Virus record (IMG/VR): IMGVR_UViG_3300017991_000100
Coordinates: 1 to 64,000 of that record
Source of the DNA: a virus
Strand: one strand, 5' to 3'
Length of the DNA: 64,000 nucleotides
Shown: positions 34,487 through 43,336 of the stretch, piece by piece
Layout: the number at the start of each line of letters is the position of its first letter
How positions within the stretch are numbered: position 1 is the stretch's first letter
Notes under the pieces: generated by a model
What the model was told of the DNA's origin: nothing
The model's input: the letters and a program-made list of their open reading frames with translations, nothing else
Databases searched by the model: none
Translations under genes and position numbers: made by a program

Positions 34487-35974
34487 ATGCCCTTGAAAGT
34501 TTCGATCATTGACAACAAGCCTTGTTCCGCGATGACTGTCGCATCTGCCCGTTCATGCTACGGAGAGAAGCCGGTCAAGCCGTCAAAAGATGAGAATCCG
34601 AAACTGCTTAAGGACTTGTTCCGTTCCGGTCATCACACGACCTTTCAGCATAAACCATACACCTTTTTGTTCAATGGTGTGAGCCGTTATCTCGTTTGGG
34701 CGTTTTTGCACGATCAGAGGTTCTATAATACCAGTCAAGTCAGTCAACGATATGTTCGAATGGACCCTTCCGGGATTTTCATTCCAAGCGGCATGACACA
34801 AGAGCAAGAGACACGTTACAAAGAGCTGATGGCGTTTTCTTTCAAAACGTATCGTGCATTGGCGGATGATCTGCAAAAGAATGCGTCGCGGGCTTACTTC
34901 AAGCGATTCGAACATCGAAGCACGGATGATCCGAAATGGCAGCGCGTGCCTGTTCAAATCGCTCAAGAGAACGCACGATATGTTCTGCCGCTGGCAGTGC
35001 TTTGTCATATGTACTATACCATTGACGTCATTACGCTTTTGCGCCTGAAATCCGTTTGTCGAACGCCAAGTTTCGAGGAAGAGGCATTACCGTTGGTTCA
35101 GGCGATGATCGGCGCTGTGTTGAAGAAAGATGCTGGTCTGCAACAGCAGTTTGATGCTGTTCAAGAAGACAGCATGGAGTTTTCCGGCGTCTACGATCCC
35201 GAAGAGACCGAAGAGGCGAATCTGATTTTTGATCAAGAGGTTCTTGGTCCGAAACACCAGTATTCGAAGATGATTGGTTACTTCCCGACAGATGTTACAT
35301 TTGCACTGCAAGATCCCTGGCTTCGTTATCTTGATCGGATTGGTTTGTCTCCAACGTTTCCGATTCCATCTGATCAACATGCGTTGAATATTGATCCTGT
35401 CTCCAAAGACGCGGGCATGGTAGGGAATTATTTTCGCTACGCTTTCGCCAAGAAGCATTCTCTGAGTTGTGACGCGCAACAGCAGCGTCATCGCGTCATT
35501 GACCGCAACGTCCCGCATCTCTTGAATCAGATTGGAACGTCTGACGATTTTTACGTTCCGAGTCTGTTGGTCGGCAGTGAAAGATATCAGGAAGCGATGG
35601 GCACTATGATGAAAGGCTTTCGCGATCTGATTGAAATGGGAGTCGCGCCGGAAAAGGCTCTGTATGTGATTCCGAACGGAGTCAACATCAGGCTGATGGA
35701 GGTGGCGTCTCTCAACGGATTCCGACACAAGGCCAAGACTCGAATCTGTTTCAATGCACAAGAAGAAATTTGGCGTTCGGTGATCGAAGAGATTCAACAA
35801 GTCGCTCATGTTCACCGTGATGTCTTGGGGGATGCGTTTGACTTGTATCCGACGTGCAAGTTACGCGCGATGCGCGGCGAAGATCCACCGTGTTTGGAAG
35901 GCGATCGTTATTGCGGCGTTCAGCTTTGGAGATACGATTTCGAGGAAATCATGGAGATGGAAAGGTCATACTGA
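34487..35974 (+). CDS. thyX: Flavin-dependent thymidylate synthase ThyX, tandem-domain form
   Basis: Makes dTMP from dUMP using FAD. 495 residues from ATG 34487 (AAAGGA upstream), about twice the classical ThyX of 220-250. The N-terminal half has ASARSCYG and SGHHTTFQHKPYTFLFNGVSR, then QRFYNTSQVSQRYV, as in the ThyX fold; the C-terminal half has KKHSLSCDAQQQRHRVIDRN, carrying the QRHR signature, and SLNGFRHKAKTRICFNAQEE. It is therefore a duplicated or tandem-domain ThyX, a form also known from some bacteria. The endolysin gene starts on its stop codon (TGATG). Confidence 0.85.
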   Translation: MPLKVSIIDNKPCSAMTVASARSCYGEKPVKPSKDENPKLLKDLFRSGHHTTFQHKPYTFLFNGVSRYLVWAFLHDQRFYNTSQVSQRYVRMDPSGIFIPSGMTQEQETRYKELMAFSFKTYRALADDLQKNASRAYFKRFEHRSTDDPKWQRVPVQIAQENARYVLPLAVLCHMYYTIDVITLLRLKSVCRTPSFEEEALPLVQAMIGAVLKKDAGLQQQFDAVQEDSMEFSGVYDPEETEEANLIFDQEVLGPKHQYSKMIGYFPTDVTFALQDPWLRYLDRIGLSPTFPIPSDQHALNIDPVSKDAGMVGNYFRYAFAKKHSLSCDAQQQRHRVIDRNVPHLLNQIGTSDDFYVPSLLVGSERYQEAMGTMMKGFRDLIEMGVAPEKALYVIPNGVNIRLMEVASLNGFRHKAKTRICFNAQEEIWRSVIEEIQQVAHVHRDVLGDAFDLYPTCKLRAMRGEDPPCLEGDRYCGVQLWRYDFEEIMEMERSY

Positions 35975-36960
35975 TGAAAGAGAAAGTTGAAACCGACGTC
36001 ATGGTCAAGAAACATCAGGTTGGAAGGAATGATGTTCGCAGAGGGGATATTGTCGTTCTTTCAAATGGGGTGGGGGGATGGTGTTTGGTGCTGACTGATC
36101 CGTTTGTTTCAAGCGAGGTTGAAACAGAAATTGTGACGTATATAGTTCGGAGCGGTCAACGACGTGTTGAGCTGATTGATCTAGACGACATCTGGAAAGT
36201 CGTCAAAAAAGGACATGTTGCTCAACGTCTGAACATTGAATTGGTCAGGCTTGTCGGCTGGGTTCCAAGCGTGTACAACACTTCGCAAGGACTCCTGCCA
36301 AATCATATGATGATGATGGAAGAATCTGCCGCAGAAGACTTCGGCGCGCTGATGCAGGCGACTGAGCACAAGCTTCGGTTCACGGACATCTACCGGTCCT
36401 TTTCACGTTCGCTGAACGTACGCAGGCGTAAAGGTCGAATCGCTGCGCGTCCAGGCTTCTCAGGGCACAATTACGGAGTGTCCTTTGACATCGATGTCGA
36501 GTATGCTTTGGAGACGCTGAGGGATCAAGGAATCATCAGCGACCGCAAAGTCAAGAGGGCTACGCGCATTCTGGAAATGCAGAACTATTTTGCTCGATTC
36601 GGTTGGAAGCCTCTTTCATCGGTGCGTCAGAAGTTCCGTGACGGCGCGCGGCGCGCGGTTGAGGAATGGCATTTCAATCACATTGGACGGAGCAAGACGG
36701 TTGAGGCGTGGGTCAAAGCGAATATTCTGAAGGACGTCAGCAAAGAGATGTCTTTGAAAGAATTCCAGAGTCTGTTGCAGATGATGGGATACAGTGTCTT
36801 TCCTGTTGACGGCAAGTGGGGAAAGAAGACGAAGAGGGCGATGAATCAATTCCAAGACGATTATGCTATTGATCGTTCCAAGCAACCGAATGCTTTGACG
36901 ATCAGGACGTTGCGCGTTTTCACTTCCAATGTGGTCATCAGAAAAGATGTGATTTTCTGA
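35974..36960 (+). CDS. Endolysin-type M15 peptidase with peptidoglycan-binding domain
   Basis: 328 residues. The central zinc peptidase domain (about residues 130-230) has SGHNYGVSFDID, the SxHxxGxAxD-type metal motif of peptidase family M15, and EEWHFNHI, matching the third His ligand motif (x-WH-x). The C-terminal 60 residues (EFQSLLQMMGY, then VDGKWGKKTKRAMNQFQDDY) form a peptidoglycan-binding repeat. An N-terminal 120-residue part has KOW/SH3-like beta character. Such enzymes cut cell-wall stem peptides at lysis. No signal peptide, so it would need the holin-like protein at 49805 or another export route. Translation coupled to ThyX by a one-base overlap. Confidence 0.85.
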   Translation: MKEKVETDVMVKKHQVGRNDVRRGDIVVLSNGVGGWCLVLTDPFVSSEVETEIVTYIVRSGQRRVELIDLDDIWKVVKKGHVAQRLNIELVRLVGWVPSVYNTSQGLLPNHMMMMEESAAEDFGALMQATEHKLRFTDIYRSFSRSLNVRRRKGRIAARPGFSGHNYGVSFDIDVEYALETLRDQGIISDRKVKRATRILEMQNYFARFGWKPLSSVRQKFRDGARRAVEEWHFNHIGRSKTVEAWVKANILKDVSKEMSLKEFQSLLQMMGYSVFPVDGKWGKKTKRAMNQFQDDYAIDRSKQPNALTIRTLRVFTSNVVIRKDVIF

Positions 36961-37139
36961 TGAACAATAGAATGACGCTTGATCAAGCTATTCAGCATGC
37001 GCAAGAAGTTGCAGAAGCATGCAAAGGCGGGACGTCTTCAGAACAGCAATGTGCAGAAGATCATCAACAGTTGGTAGAGTGGCTTCAAGAATTGAAACGT
37101 TTTCGCGCGAATGAAAAAGTTTCGTGCGATGTGGCGTGA
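36960..37139 (+). CDS. Small conserved-type protein, 59 residues
   Basis: Begins on the endolysin stop (TGATG). Reads MTLDQAIQHAQEVAEAC, then SSEQQCAEDHQQLVEWLQEL, the pattern of a small helical protein common in phages and prophages, in which a conserved Cys-Ala-x-x-His-x-x-Leu-x-x-Trp-Leu core recurs. Function unknown. The two Cys and two His could bind metal. Confidence 0.65.
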   Translation: MNNRMTLDQAIQHAQEVAEACKGGTSSEQQCAEDHQQLVEWLQELKRFRANEKVSCDVA

Positions 37140-37208
37140 AATTATGCGCTGAATTGCTGCGGCTGTTGTATGTTTCTCATGGTGAGACGAAAGAGGAGAA
37201 CGATCGTC

Positions 37209-37466
37209 ATGGAAAACATGAGAAAACAGTCGCAGCAGCATATGAGCGCGGAAGTTTCTGAGAAGCTGAAGGAATTGAACCGGACTCTCAGTCAATGGAA
37301 CAGAAACACCAGTCGTGATTATCTGGTTTTGGTGGTTCCGTTCAATCCCGATGAAGATCTGATCGGGTCATTGAGTGGTCATCCGATTCCTGATGAACAG
37401 CTTCATGAACCGGTTGGTGTTCTTGAAGGGATCATGATGGAACGCGAAGAACGGAAAAATGCTTGA
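37209..37466 (+). CDS. Unknown 85-residue protein before the polymerase
   Basis: Start set at ATG 37209 after AAGAGGAGAA; an upstream in-frame ATG at 37170 is weaker. Helical N-terminus (VSEKLKELNRTLSQWNRN), then YLVLVVPFNPDEDLIGSL. No family recognised. Its last eight bases overlap the polymerase start, suggesting coupling. Confidence 0.7.
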   Translation: MENMRKQSQQHMSAEVSEKLKELNRTLSQWNRNTSRDYLVLVVPFNPDEDLIGSLSGHPIPDEQLHEPVGVLEGIMMEREERKNA

Positions 37467-39723
37467 CGTTCTTGAACAAAGATATTCATTAGATCCTGAC
37501 CTTCAGCGACTCGGCAGTCTTCTAGAATTGAAGTCGTATCTGACGGATGAAATCGAACAGGCGCAGACGCAAGGGTTCGATTTGGACAGCGTGGAAGCGG
37601 ACGATGAGAATCCTTTCAATGTGCTCTATCACTACTTGAGGGGCGTTGCTCCTGTTCCTGATACGCTGCATCATTCATGGATCGAAGGCGACTATCCAGA
37701 CATCGATGCCGATTTTTCTCCGCGTGGGCGTGAGGCAATCAGGGCGTATCTTGAAGCGGTGTACGGCAAAGGGCGCATCATGAGCGTGGCGACGTTCAGC
37801 AATGCGAATGTGCGCGGCGGAATGCAGGATATAGGAGAGGGGCTTGGATACGATCGAAGAGAAATAGTTCAGGTGTGCAAGGCGTTCGACAATGTTCCGC
37901 CAGACAAAGAATTGGATGAGACTTCGGAAGAACTGGACTGGCTTCAGGAAGAGTCGGATCATGCGGCCGAACTGTTTGCCGAATCTCCAATGTACAAGGA
38001 ATGGGTCGTCAAATACGGAGAGCTGATCCGCAGTGTGGGTCAGCACGCGGCTGCGCTGGTCGTGTCGAGCGATCCGATAACCGAATATTTGCCGGTCATG
38101 CGCTCGAAGAACAACGCGCATATGATCGCTTTGAACAAAGAGGAGTTGCAGCCGCAGGGAGCGATTAAGTATGATTTTCTTGGGTTGACGAATATAGACA
38201 TTCTGGCGTGGGCGATGCGGTTCATCAAGGAACGTCACGGCATTGAGATGGACGAAAAGTTCTGGTTCGATCTTGGCTTTGACCATCCTGACATCTATCA
38301 ATTGGCGTGTCGGGGAGAGTTGGAAGGCGTGTTTCAGCTTGAGGGTCCAGCCGGTCGTCAATGCGTCGCCAAGGTTCAGCCGAAGAGTTTCGATGATCTG
38401 ACGTTCATCAATGCGGGGATGCGTCCGGGCGCGTCTGCCGCTGGCGCTCCTGAAGTCTATCACAAGCATGCCAACGGGCAGAAGGATGCGGACTATCCAG
38501 ACGTCGAACAGCTTGCTCAATACGGGGTGTCCGACAAGTTTTTGAGGATCATGCGTCGTACTTATGGCGTGGTTGCGTACCAAGAACAGATCATGCTCTT
38601 CCTGCACTATGTGGGCGGCATTGATCTGCCAGGGACAAACAAGGTTCGCAAAGTCATCACGAAGCCGCCCGAAAAGCGAACCGAGAAGCATACCCAGATC
38701 CTGGAAGACGCTCAGGCGAAGTACATGAAGAACTGTGCGTCGATCGGGATGCCGGAAGATTTGGCAACGAAATGGTGGGAGACCGTGGTTGGGCAGGCTG
38801 GGTATTCATTCAATTTCGCCCATTGCCTTGAGTATAGTCTCATTTCGTTTAGAGAGTTGTACATCAAGGCGAAATACACGACGGAATTTTTCGGTGCGTT
38901 GATTCAGGTTGCAGAGAATCTGAAGGACAGCAAGTTGTTGGCGTATATCAGCGCGGCGCGAAGAATGGGCGTTGAGGTTCTTCCGCCAGACGTGAATCAG
39001 TCGCTGGTGACGGTGAAATTAGAGGGCCAGAACGTACGGTTGGGATTCGATAAATTGAAGTATGTGTCCGGTGCCGCTGGTCCGGTGATCGTTGAACGTC
39101 AGCCGTACAAGAGTCTTGACGACTACATTCAAAAGACGCTCAAAAGTCCTGCGGGACACAAACGGGTTATGGAAGCCTTGATCTTGTCCGGTGCTTTTGA
39201 CGCAATTGAAGGCGTTGAAGAAGCGGAAATGCGTCAAGCCTTGTTGGACAGGTTCTATGAGTCGAAGAGAACCAAGCATGAGAACCGGATTCGTCTCGAT
39301 ACGATGGGCTTTTTGGAGAGCGAACGGGATTACGCGGGATACGCCTTTAGCATTTCTGGTCTGATTGAAGACAGGCCGAACGGCATCTATCCGCTTGAAG
39401 AACTCGTCGCTCTTCCGGCTTTCGACAGCGTTTATACCGTGGTGTTCGTTGAAGCGTTCGGAGAGAAGAAGATCAAGTCAGGCCGCAATGAAGGCAAATA
39501 TTTTATGTGGGTTAAAATGCATAATTTCCGAATAGATAATATAGTTGCATATATGTGGTCGAAGGAGCTTGAACGTTTCGATGAAGCGGTGAAGGATCAA
39601 ACGAACAACAAGATGATGCATTTGACGGAAGGGTGTCGAATTTTGATCTCGCTGGCCAAAAAGGGAGATGGGCGGTATCATTTGCTTGCGATCCATCACG
39701 TTGTTGATGGTGCACCGTTTTGA
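37459..39723 (+). CDS. C-family DNA polymerase (PolIII alpha-like), no PHP domain
   Basis: 754 residues. Catalytic palm motifs of bacterial DnaE/PolC: PDIDADF at residues 80-86 (two metal-binding Asp), RSVGQHAAALVVS, IKYDFLGL (third Asp), FQLEG, GMRPGA, and YQEQIM followed by YSFNFAHCLEYSLIS, the usual GxxFNxxHAxAYA segment. The N-terminal PHP domain of DnaE is absent: the protein begins just before the palm. The C-terminus is short compared with DnaE and ends in VDGAPF. It would be the phage replicase; no T4-type B-family polymerase is seen in the window. A clamp of bacterial type is encoded at 54103. Confidence 0.92.
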   Translation: MLDVLEQRYSLDPDLQRLGSLLELKSYLTDEIEQAQTQGFDLDSVEADDENPFNVLYHYLRGVAPVPDTLHHSWIEGDYPDIDADFSPRGREAIRAYLEAVYGKGRIMSVATFSNANVRGGMQDIGEGLGYDRREIVQVCKAFDNVPPDKELDETSEELDWLQEESDHAAELFAESPMYKEWVVKYGELIRSVGQHAAALVVSSDPITEYLPVMRSKNNAHMIALNKEELQPQGAIKYDFLGLTNIDILAWAMRFIKERHGIEMDEKFWFDLGFDHPDIYQLACRGELEGVFQLEGPAGRQCVAKVQPKSFDDLTFINAGMRPGASAAGAPEVYHKHANGQKDADYPDVEQLAQYGVSDKFLRIMRRTYGVVAYQEQIMLFLHYVGGIDLPGTNKVRKVITKPPEKRTEKHTQILEDAQAKYMKNCASIGMPEDLATKWWETVVGQAGYSFNFAHCLEYSLISFRELYIKAKYTTEFFGALIQVAENLKDSKLLAYISAARRMGVEVLPPDVNQSLVTVKLEGQNVRLGFDKLKYVSGAAGPVIVERQPYKSLDDYIQKTLKSPAGHKRVMEALILSGAFDAIEGVEEAEMRQALLDRFYESKRTKHENRIRLDTMGFLESERDYAGYAFSISGLIEDRPNGIYPLEELVALPAFDSVYTVVFVEAFGEKKIKSGRNEGKYFMWVKMHNFRIDNIVAYMWSKELERFDEAVKDQTNNKMMHLTEGCRILISLAKKGDGRYHLLAIHHVVDGAPF

Positions 39724-39739
39724 ACAGAAAAGGCTGAAC

Positions 39740-40609
39740 ATGTTTGACGGATGGCACACGATCTTGGAACAAGATTCCGTCTTGGGTTCCTATGACGAAA
39801 GATTGAATGGAACTGTTCAATCCGTTGTAACGTCGCCGCCTTACTGGCGCATGAGGGATTATCATGCGGAGGGTCAGCTTGGATTGGAAAAATTTCTCGA
39901 AGCGTATGTTGAACGGATCGCTCTTGCCATGAATAATCTCCTGCCCTTGCTGAAGGATGATGGAACGTTGTGGCTCAATCTAGGTGATCGCAGCGTTGAC
40001 AAGAGTTTGTGCGGCATCCCGTGGAAGGTTGTCGAATGGTTGCGCGCAAGCGGATGGGTCATCAGGCAAGAAATCATTTGGTCGAAGCCGAACGGCAAAT
40101 GCGAAAGCGTCAAGGACAGGCCGACACGCACGCATGAGACCCTGTTTTTTCTCAGCAAGAACAAGCGGTACTACTATGATCAGGACGCCATTCGAGAAGA
40201 ACATGGCGGGTTCGAACGGCGCAAGCATCTGAGCGGGCGCGGACGGACAACGGGAGACGGGCACAGAAGCGGAAAGACGGGTCTGCCAGCGGAAACGCTT
40301 TGCAGCGAACAGGCGTATCATCCGAACGGACGCAACAAGCGTTCTGTTTGGGAAATCCCTGTGACTCGCTGCAAGGGCGCGCACTTTGCTCCAATGCCGA
40401 AAGAGATGGCATTGACGTGTATTTTAGCTTCTTCCAGACCGGGAGACGTCGTCATGGACCCGTTCTGCGGCACTGGAACCACAGGTGTTGTCGCGATTCA
40501 ACAGGGAAGGCGTTTTCTGGGATGTGAGATCAATCCAAGATACATTCAGATGGCGGAAGAACGTATCCAAACCGAAGCCCTAGGCACGATGATGAAGGAG
40601 CTGCTTTGA
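39740..40609 (+). CDS. DNA methyltransferase, N4-cytosine/N6-adenine type
   Basis: 289 residues, start at ATG 39740 behind AAAAGGCTG. Motif IV TSPPYWRMRDY (residues 31-41) comes first and motif I DPFCGTGTTGVVAIQQGRRF (residues about 240-260) last, the beta-class order; SPPY suggests N4-cytosine, though N6-adenine cannot be excluded. EIIWSKPNGK and TRTHETLFFLSK lie between, as in this family. No cognate restriction endonuclease is nearby, so it is a solitary methyltransferase, likely protecting phage DNA or regulating it. Downstream gene starts on its stop codon. Confidence 0.9.
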   Translation: MFDGWHTILEQDSVLGSYDERLNGTVQSVVTSPPYWRMRDYHAEGQLGLEKFLEAYVERIALAMNNLLPLLKDDGTLWLNLGDRSVDKSLCGIPWKVVEWLRASGWVIRQEIIWSKPNGKCESVKDRPTRTHETLFFLSKNKRYYYDQDAIREEHGGFERRKHLSGRGRTTGDGHRSGKTGLPAETLCSEQAYHPNGRNKRSVWEIPVTRCKGAHFAPMPKEMALTCILASSRPGDVVMDPFCGTGTTGVVAIQQGRRFLGCEINPRYIQMAEERIQTEALGTMMKELL

Positions 40610-41121
40610 TGCTTGGCAGGAATTTTCCTGAAATTGTGGAACCGACCGATCAGCGCAAAGAGCACATGCGCTATTTCGCGTCGGCCGTTGCGGATGTTCT
40701 TGAGCGCAAACACAGGCGGCTTGCAGAGCGGGCGCGCAAGAGAATCGACGTCAATGCGAAGTGGGGCGTTTCGGACGACAAGGGGTTCAAGGGATTCGTC
40801 ACGGTTTATTTGGCTGATCGCAGAAACGGCAGAATGCTGGCGTATGAATTGCATATTACAGCGGCAGGCGCTTTCTATGGCACTGTTGAAGGCACTATCA
40901 TCAAGACACATGACTTGCTGATTGTGCCATCGATGTTTCGATTGAGGAGATTGGTGCCGCGTGATGTGAAGTCGAACAACATCAGGAATGATGTGGAAGA
41001 CAAGATTTGGCCGGTTGTGAAGTATTGGCAGGAAATCGTTCAGCTCGATTGGACGCAGGTGCCTGCTTTCAAACTGCTCTATGCCAAGGGCAGTAAACTT
41101 GCCAGGGCATTGTTGGGATAG
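40609..41121 (+). CDS. Unknown 170-residue protein
   Basis: ATG 40609 overlaps the methyltransferase stop. Helical basic N-terminus (ADVLERKHRRLAERARKRID), then a beta core (GFVTVYLADRRNGRMLAYEL, TIIKTHDLLIVPSMF) and a helical end with Trp residues. No family recognised. Coupled between methyltransferase and GGQ protein. Confidence 0.75.
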   Translation: MLGRNFPEIVEPTDQRKEHMRYFASAVADVLERKHRRLAERARKRIDVNAKWGVSDDKGFKGFVTVYLADRRNGRMLAYELHITAAGAFYGTVEGTIIKTHDLLIVPSMFRLRRLVPRDVKSNNIRNDVEDKIWPVVKYWQEIVQLDWTQVPAFKLLYAKGSKLARALLG

Positions 41122-41127
41122 GACGCG

Positions 41128-41505
41128 ATGCGAAAACGACAAAAGAAAACAGAAGCGAATCGTGAGCTGTTGTTTTCGGTCACAAAGAAAGATTTGACCG
41201 TTACGACGTTCAGGGGCAGTGGACCGGGCGGGCAGCATCGAAACAAGACGGATAGCGGCGTCCGAATTGTTCATGAAGCGTCTGGCGCAGTTGGTGAGGC
41301 TCAGGAAAGAAGAAGCCAGGGGCAGAATAAACGCCAAGCGTTTCGACGGTTGATCGAATCGAAAAAGTTCAAGGCGTGGCATCGTCTTCGATGCGGCGAA
41401 GCCTTGGTCAACAAACAGGCTGTTGAGGCGGCTGTCGAAAGGCAGATGTTGCCGCACAATTTGAAGGTCGAAGTGGTTGAAGATGGAAAGTGGGCTGAAG
41501 AATGA
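41128..41505 (+). CDS. Release-factor-like GGQ domain protein
   Basis: 125 residues. FRGSGPGGQHRNKTDSGVRI is the catalytic loop of class I peptide release factors, in which GGQ reaches the peptidyl transferase centre and hydrolyses peptidyl-tRNA. RRSQGQNKRQAFRRL matches the conserved RSQ-x-x-N-x-x-A-x-x-L helix. There is no codon-recognition domain, and the size is near that of the ribosome-rescue factor ArfB (YaeJ) and the RF-like PrfH group. It has a short basic N-terminus (MRKRQKKTEANRE) instead of a long basic tail. The likely role is rescue of stalled ribosomes during infection; this is inference. Confidence 0.85.
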   Translation: MRKRQKKTEANRELLFSVTKKDLTVTTFRGSGPGGQHRNKTDSGVRIVHEASGAVGEAQERRSQGQNKRQAFRRLIESKKFKAWHRLRCGEALVNKQAVEAAVERQMLPHNLKVEVVEDGKWAEE

Positions 41506-42080
41506 GCGCGGACCCATTGGCTGAAGGAATCGCGGGGGAAGCCATCAAGCAGATTCGAAAGTGTTCGGAGTCATCGGAACTGCATTCAATTTTTCAACAG
41601 GTGATGGAATGGGTTGATGATGAGATGATGGTTGAGGAAGTGCCGAACACGTTCTATGAATTGGCGGTGCATCCTTTGCTTTCGGCAAGCGATTTTACCG
41701 CTATTCTGAACCTTTGTCCAAGTGTCGGCGGGATGCTTCTCGACACCAAGTTTCCGACGCGATCAAACATGGAAAATCTTGTCATCAACATTTGTGCTGC
41801 GCGGGTCGTAAGCGAGGATGGCGCGCTTGATCATGCCGGTCTGTTCTATCGATTCCTTGAGTACGAACTGAGCAACGAAATCCTTGTTCTGTTGGTGACA
41901 AGGTTGGTGAAAAACAGGGATTCAGCGCGTCATGTCCTGACTCTGATCAGAAAGCAGAAGGTGTTTCGGTCATTGCCGCGCAACATCAGGGACGCTGTTC
42001 TGAACTATACTCACGTCATCGATTTTCGGCTGAAGGAACGCATACGCGAAGAACTTGGTTGGAGTCGGATCGATGGCTAA
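41502..42080 (+). CDS. Unknown 192-residue helical protein
   Basis: ATGA overlap with the GGQ gene. Nearly all helical and acidic, in short amphipathic repeats (LAVHPLLSASDFTAILNLCP, LEYELSNEILVLLVTRLVKN) reminiscent of HEAT/ARM-like repeats, but no family can be assigned. The primase start lies eight bases inside its end. Confidence 0.7.
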   Translation: MSADPLAEGIAGEAIKQIRKCSESSELHSIFQQVMEWVDDEMMVEEVPNTFYELAVHPLLSASDFTAILNLCPSVGGMLLDTKFPTRSNMENLVINICAARVVSEDGALDHAGLFYRFLEYELSNEILVLLVTRLVKNRDSARHVLTLIRKQKVFRSLPRNIRDAVLNYTHVIDFRLKERIREELGWSRIDG

Positions 42081-43332
42081 ATTCAATCCGACTCCCGATT
42101 TCATCCGTTCGTTCGTGCTTGAATACTTTGGCGAGTATGATGAGCGGACGAACGACTATGGAGAATGGATTGAAGTCGAATCTCCATGGCGCAGACGCGA
42201 CAGACGCTTGTGTCTCGGCTTCAATATGGAAGGCTGGGTTCATGATTTTTTCGTGGGCGAGACGTGGTCGTTCCCTCATTTCGTCAAGGAATATTTTGGC
42301 ATCGACAGTTGGCCTGAGACAATCAGGTTCTTGATCGGATTTGCCTTGGAGCATTCTCTGTTTACGCCTGAAATGATGGTTCAATCCATCATTCCCACAG
42401 ACAGAATGCCGTTCCAAAATGCCGCTTCGAATGCGGTTCGGTCTATGCCGCAACAACCTGTTTCGCAGCCTGTGATGCTTCCTGAAATCGACTATCCTAC
42501 AGGGAGCATTCCTATCTCAATGGAAAACGAAGATAATTCTTGGAGCGCAAAAGCGGCATCTCATTTGCGGAAGCATTACGGGTTCAGTCAAGTCGACGTG
42601 GATCGTGAGCAGTTGAGATGCTGTGCGAGCGGAAAGTATCATGGCAGGATCATCATTCCAGTTCGTGACGAATACGGGCGGTTCGTCTGGTTTCAGGGAA
42701 GGACGTTCATTGGAACCGATCCGAAATATCTCAATCCGGTCGGAGACTTCAAAAGCCAGATCGTGTCCGGGCTTCACAAGGTACATCATGGAGAGAGGGT
42801 TGTGATTTGCGAGGGCATCTTTGATGCAAAGAAGGTGAGGGGCGGCTGCTCTGTTTTCGGCAAGACGATTTCGCTGATTCAATTGTCCAAGATTCGTGAG
42901 CGTCTTACGCTTCGCAGGCGCGTCAATGGTCAAGAGGAGATTCATCAGGGCGAGTTGATTCTTGCCTTGGACAACGATCTTCCAGGTGTTGAGGGAACGC
43001 TGAAAGCCGCGAAGCTGTTGAACGATTACAATTTGGATTTCAAGGTGGTTGTTTTTCCGTCCGATGTGAACGATTTTGGAGAGATGGACGCAGAAGAAGC
43101 GGAAAAGCTGATTGAAGGCGCTGTACCATGGCTTCCGAATACATCTGCTTGGATCAAGTCTGCTTTGATGGCATCCGCGACTCAGCGCGAAATGAAGAGT
43201 TTTCGCAGCAAGGTTGTGACAGACTTGACATCCAACGGCGGTTTCGTTGATCGCAGAAAACGAACCGTCGAACAACGCGATGATGATATAAGCAGAATCA
43301 ACAATTTTCTTTCTCTGAACATGAAAGGCTGA
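42073..43332 (+). CDS. DnaG-like primase
   Basis: 419 residues from ATG 42073. The TOPRIM catalytic elements are visible: ERVVICEGIFDAKKV (about residues 240-254, catalytic Glu) and LILALDNDLPGVEGTLKAAK (about 295-315, DxD). The N-terminal 90 residues (SPWRRRDRR, LCLGFNMEGWVHDFFVGETW) have the layout of the CHC2 zinc-binding domain, but its Cys and His ligands are missing. An RNA-polymerase-basic-type segment with GRIIIPVRDEYGRFVWFQGR precedes the TOPRIM, as in DnaG. Synthesises primers for lagging-strand replication with the DnaB-like helicase at 47147. Slightly overlaps the previous gene. Confidence 0.88.
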   Translation: MAKFNPTPDFIRSFVLEYFGEYDERTNDYGEWIEVESPWRRRDRRLCLGFNMEGWVHDFFVGETWSFPHFVKEYFGIDSWPETIRFLIGFALEHSLFTPEMMVQSIIPTDRMPFQNAASNAVRSMPQQPVSQPVMLPEIDYPTGSIPISMENEDNSWSAKAASHLRKHYGFSQVDVDREQLRCCASGKYHGRIIIPVRDEYGRFVWFQGRTFIGTDPKYLNPVGDFKSQIVSGLHKVHHGERVVICEGIFDAKKVRGGCSVFGKTISLIQLSKIRERLTLRRRVNGQEEIHQGELILALDNDLPGVEGTLKAAKLLNDYNLDFKVVVFPSDVNDFGEMDAEEAEKLIEGAVPWLPNTSAWIKSALMASATQREMKSFRSKVVTDLTSNGGFVDRRKRTVEQRDDDISRINNFLSLNMKG

Positions 43333-43336
43333 TAGG

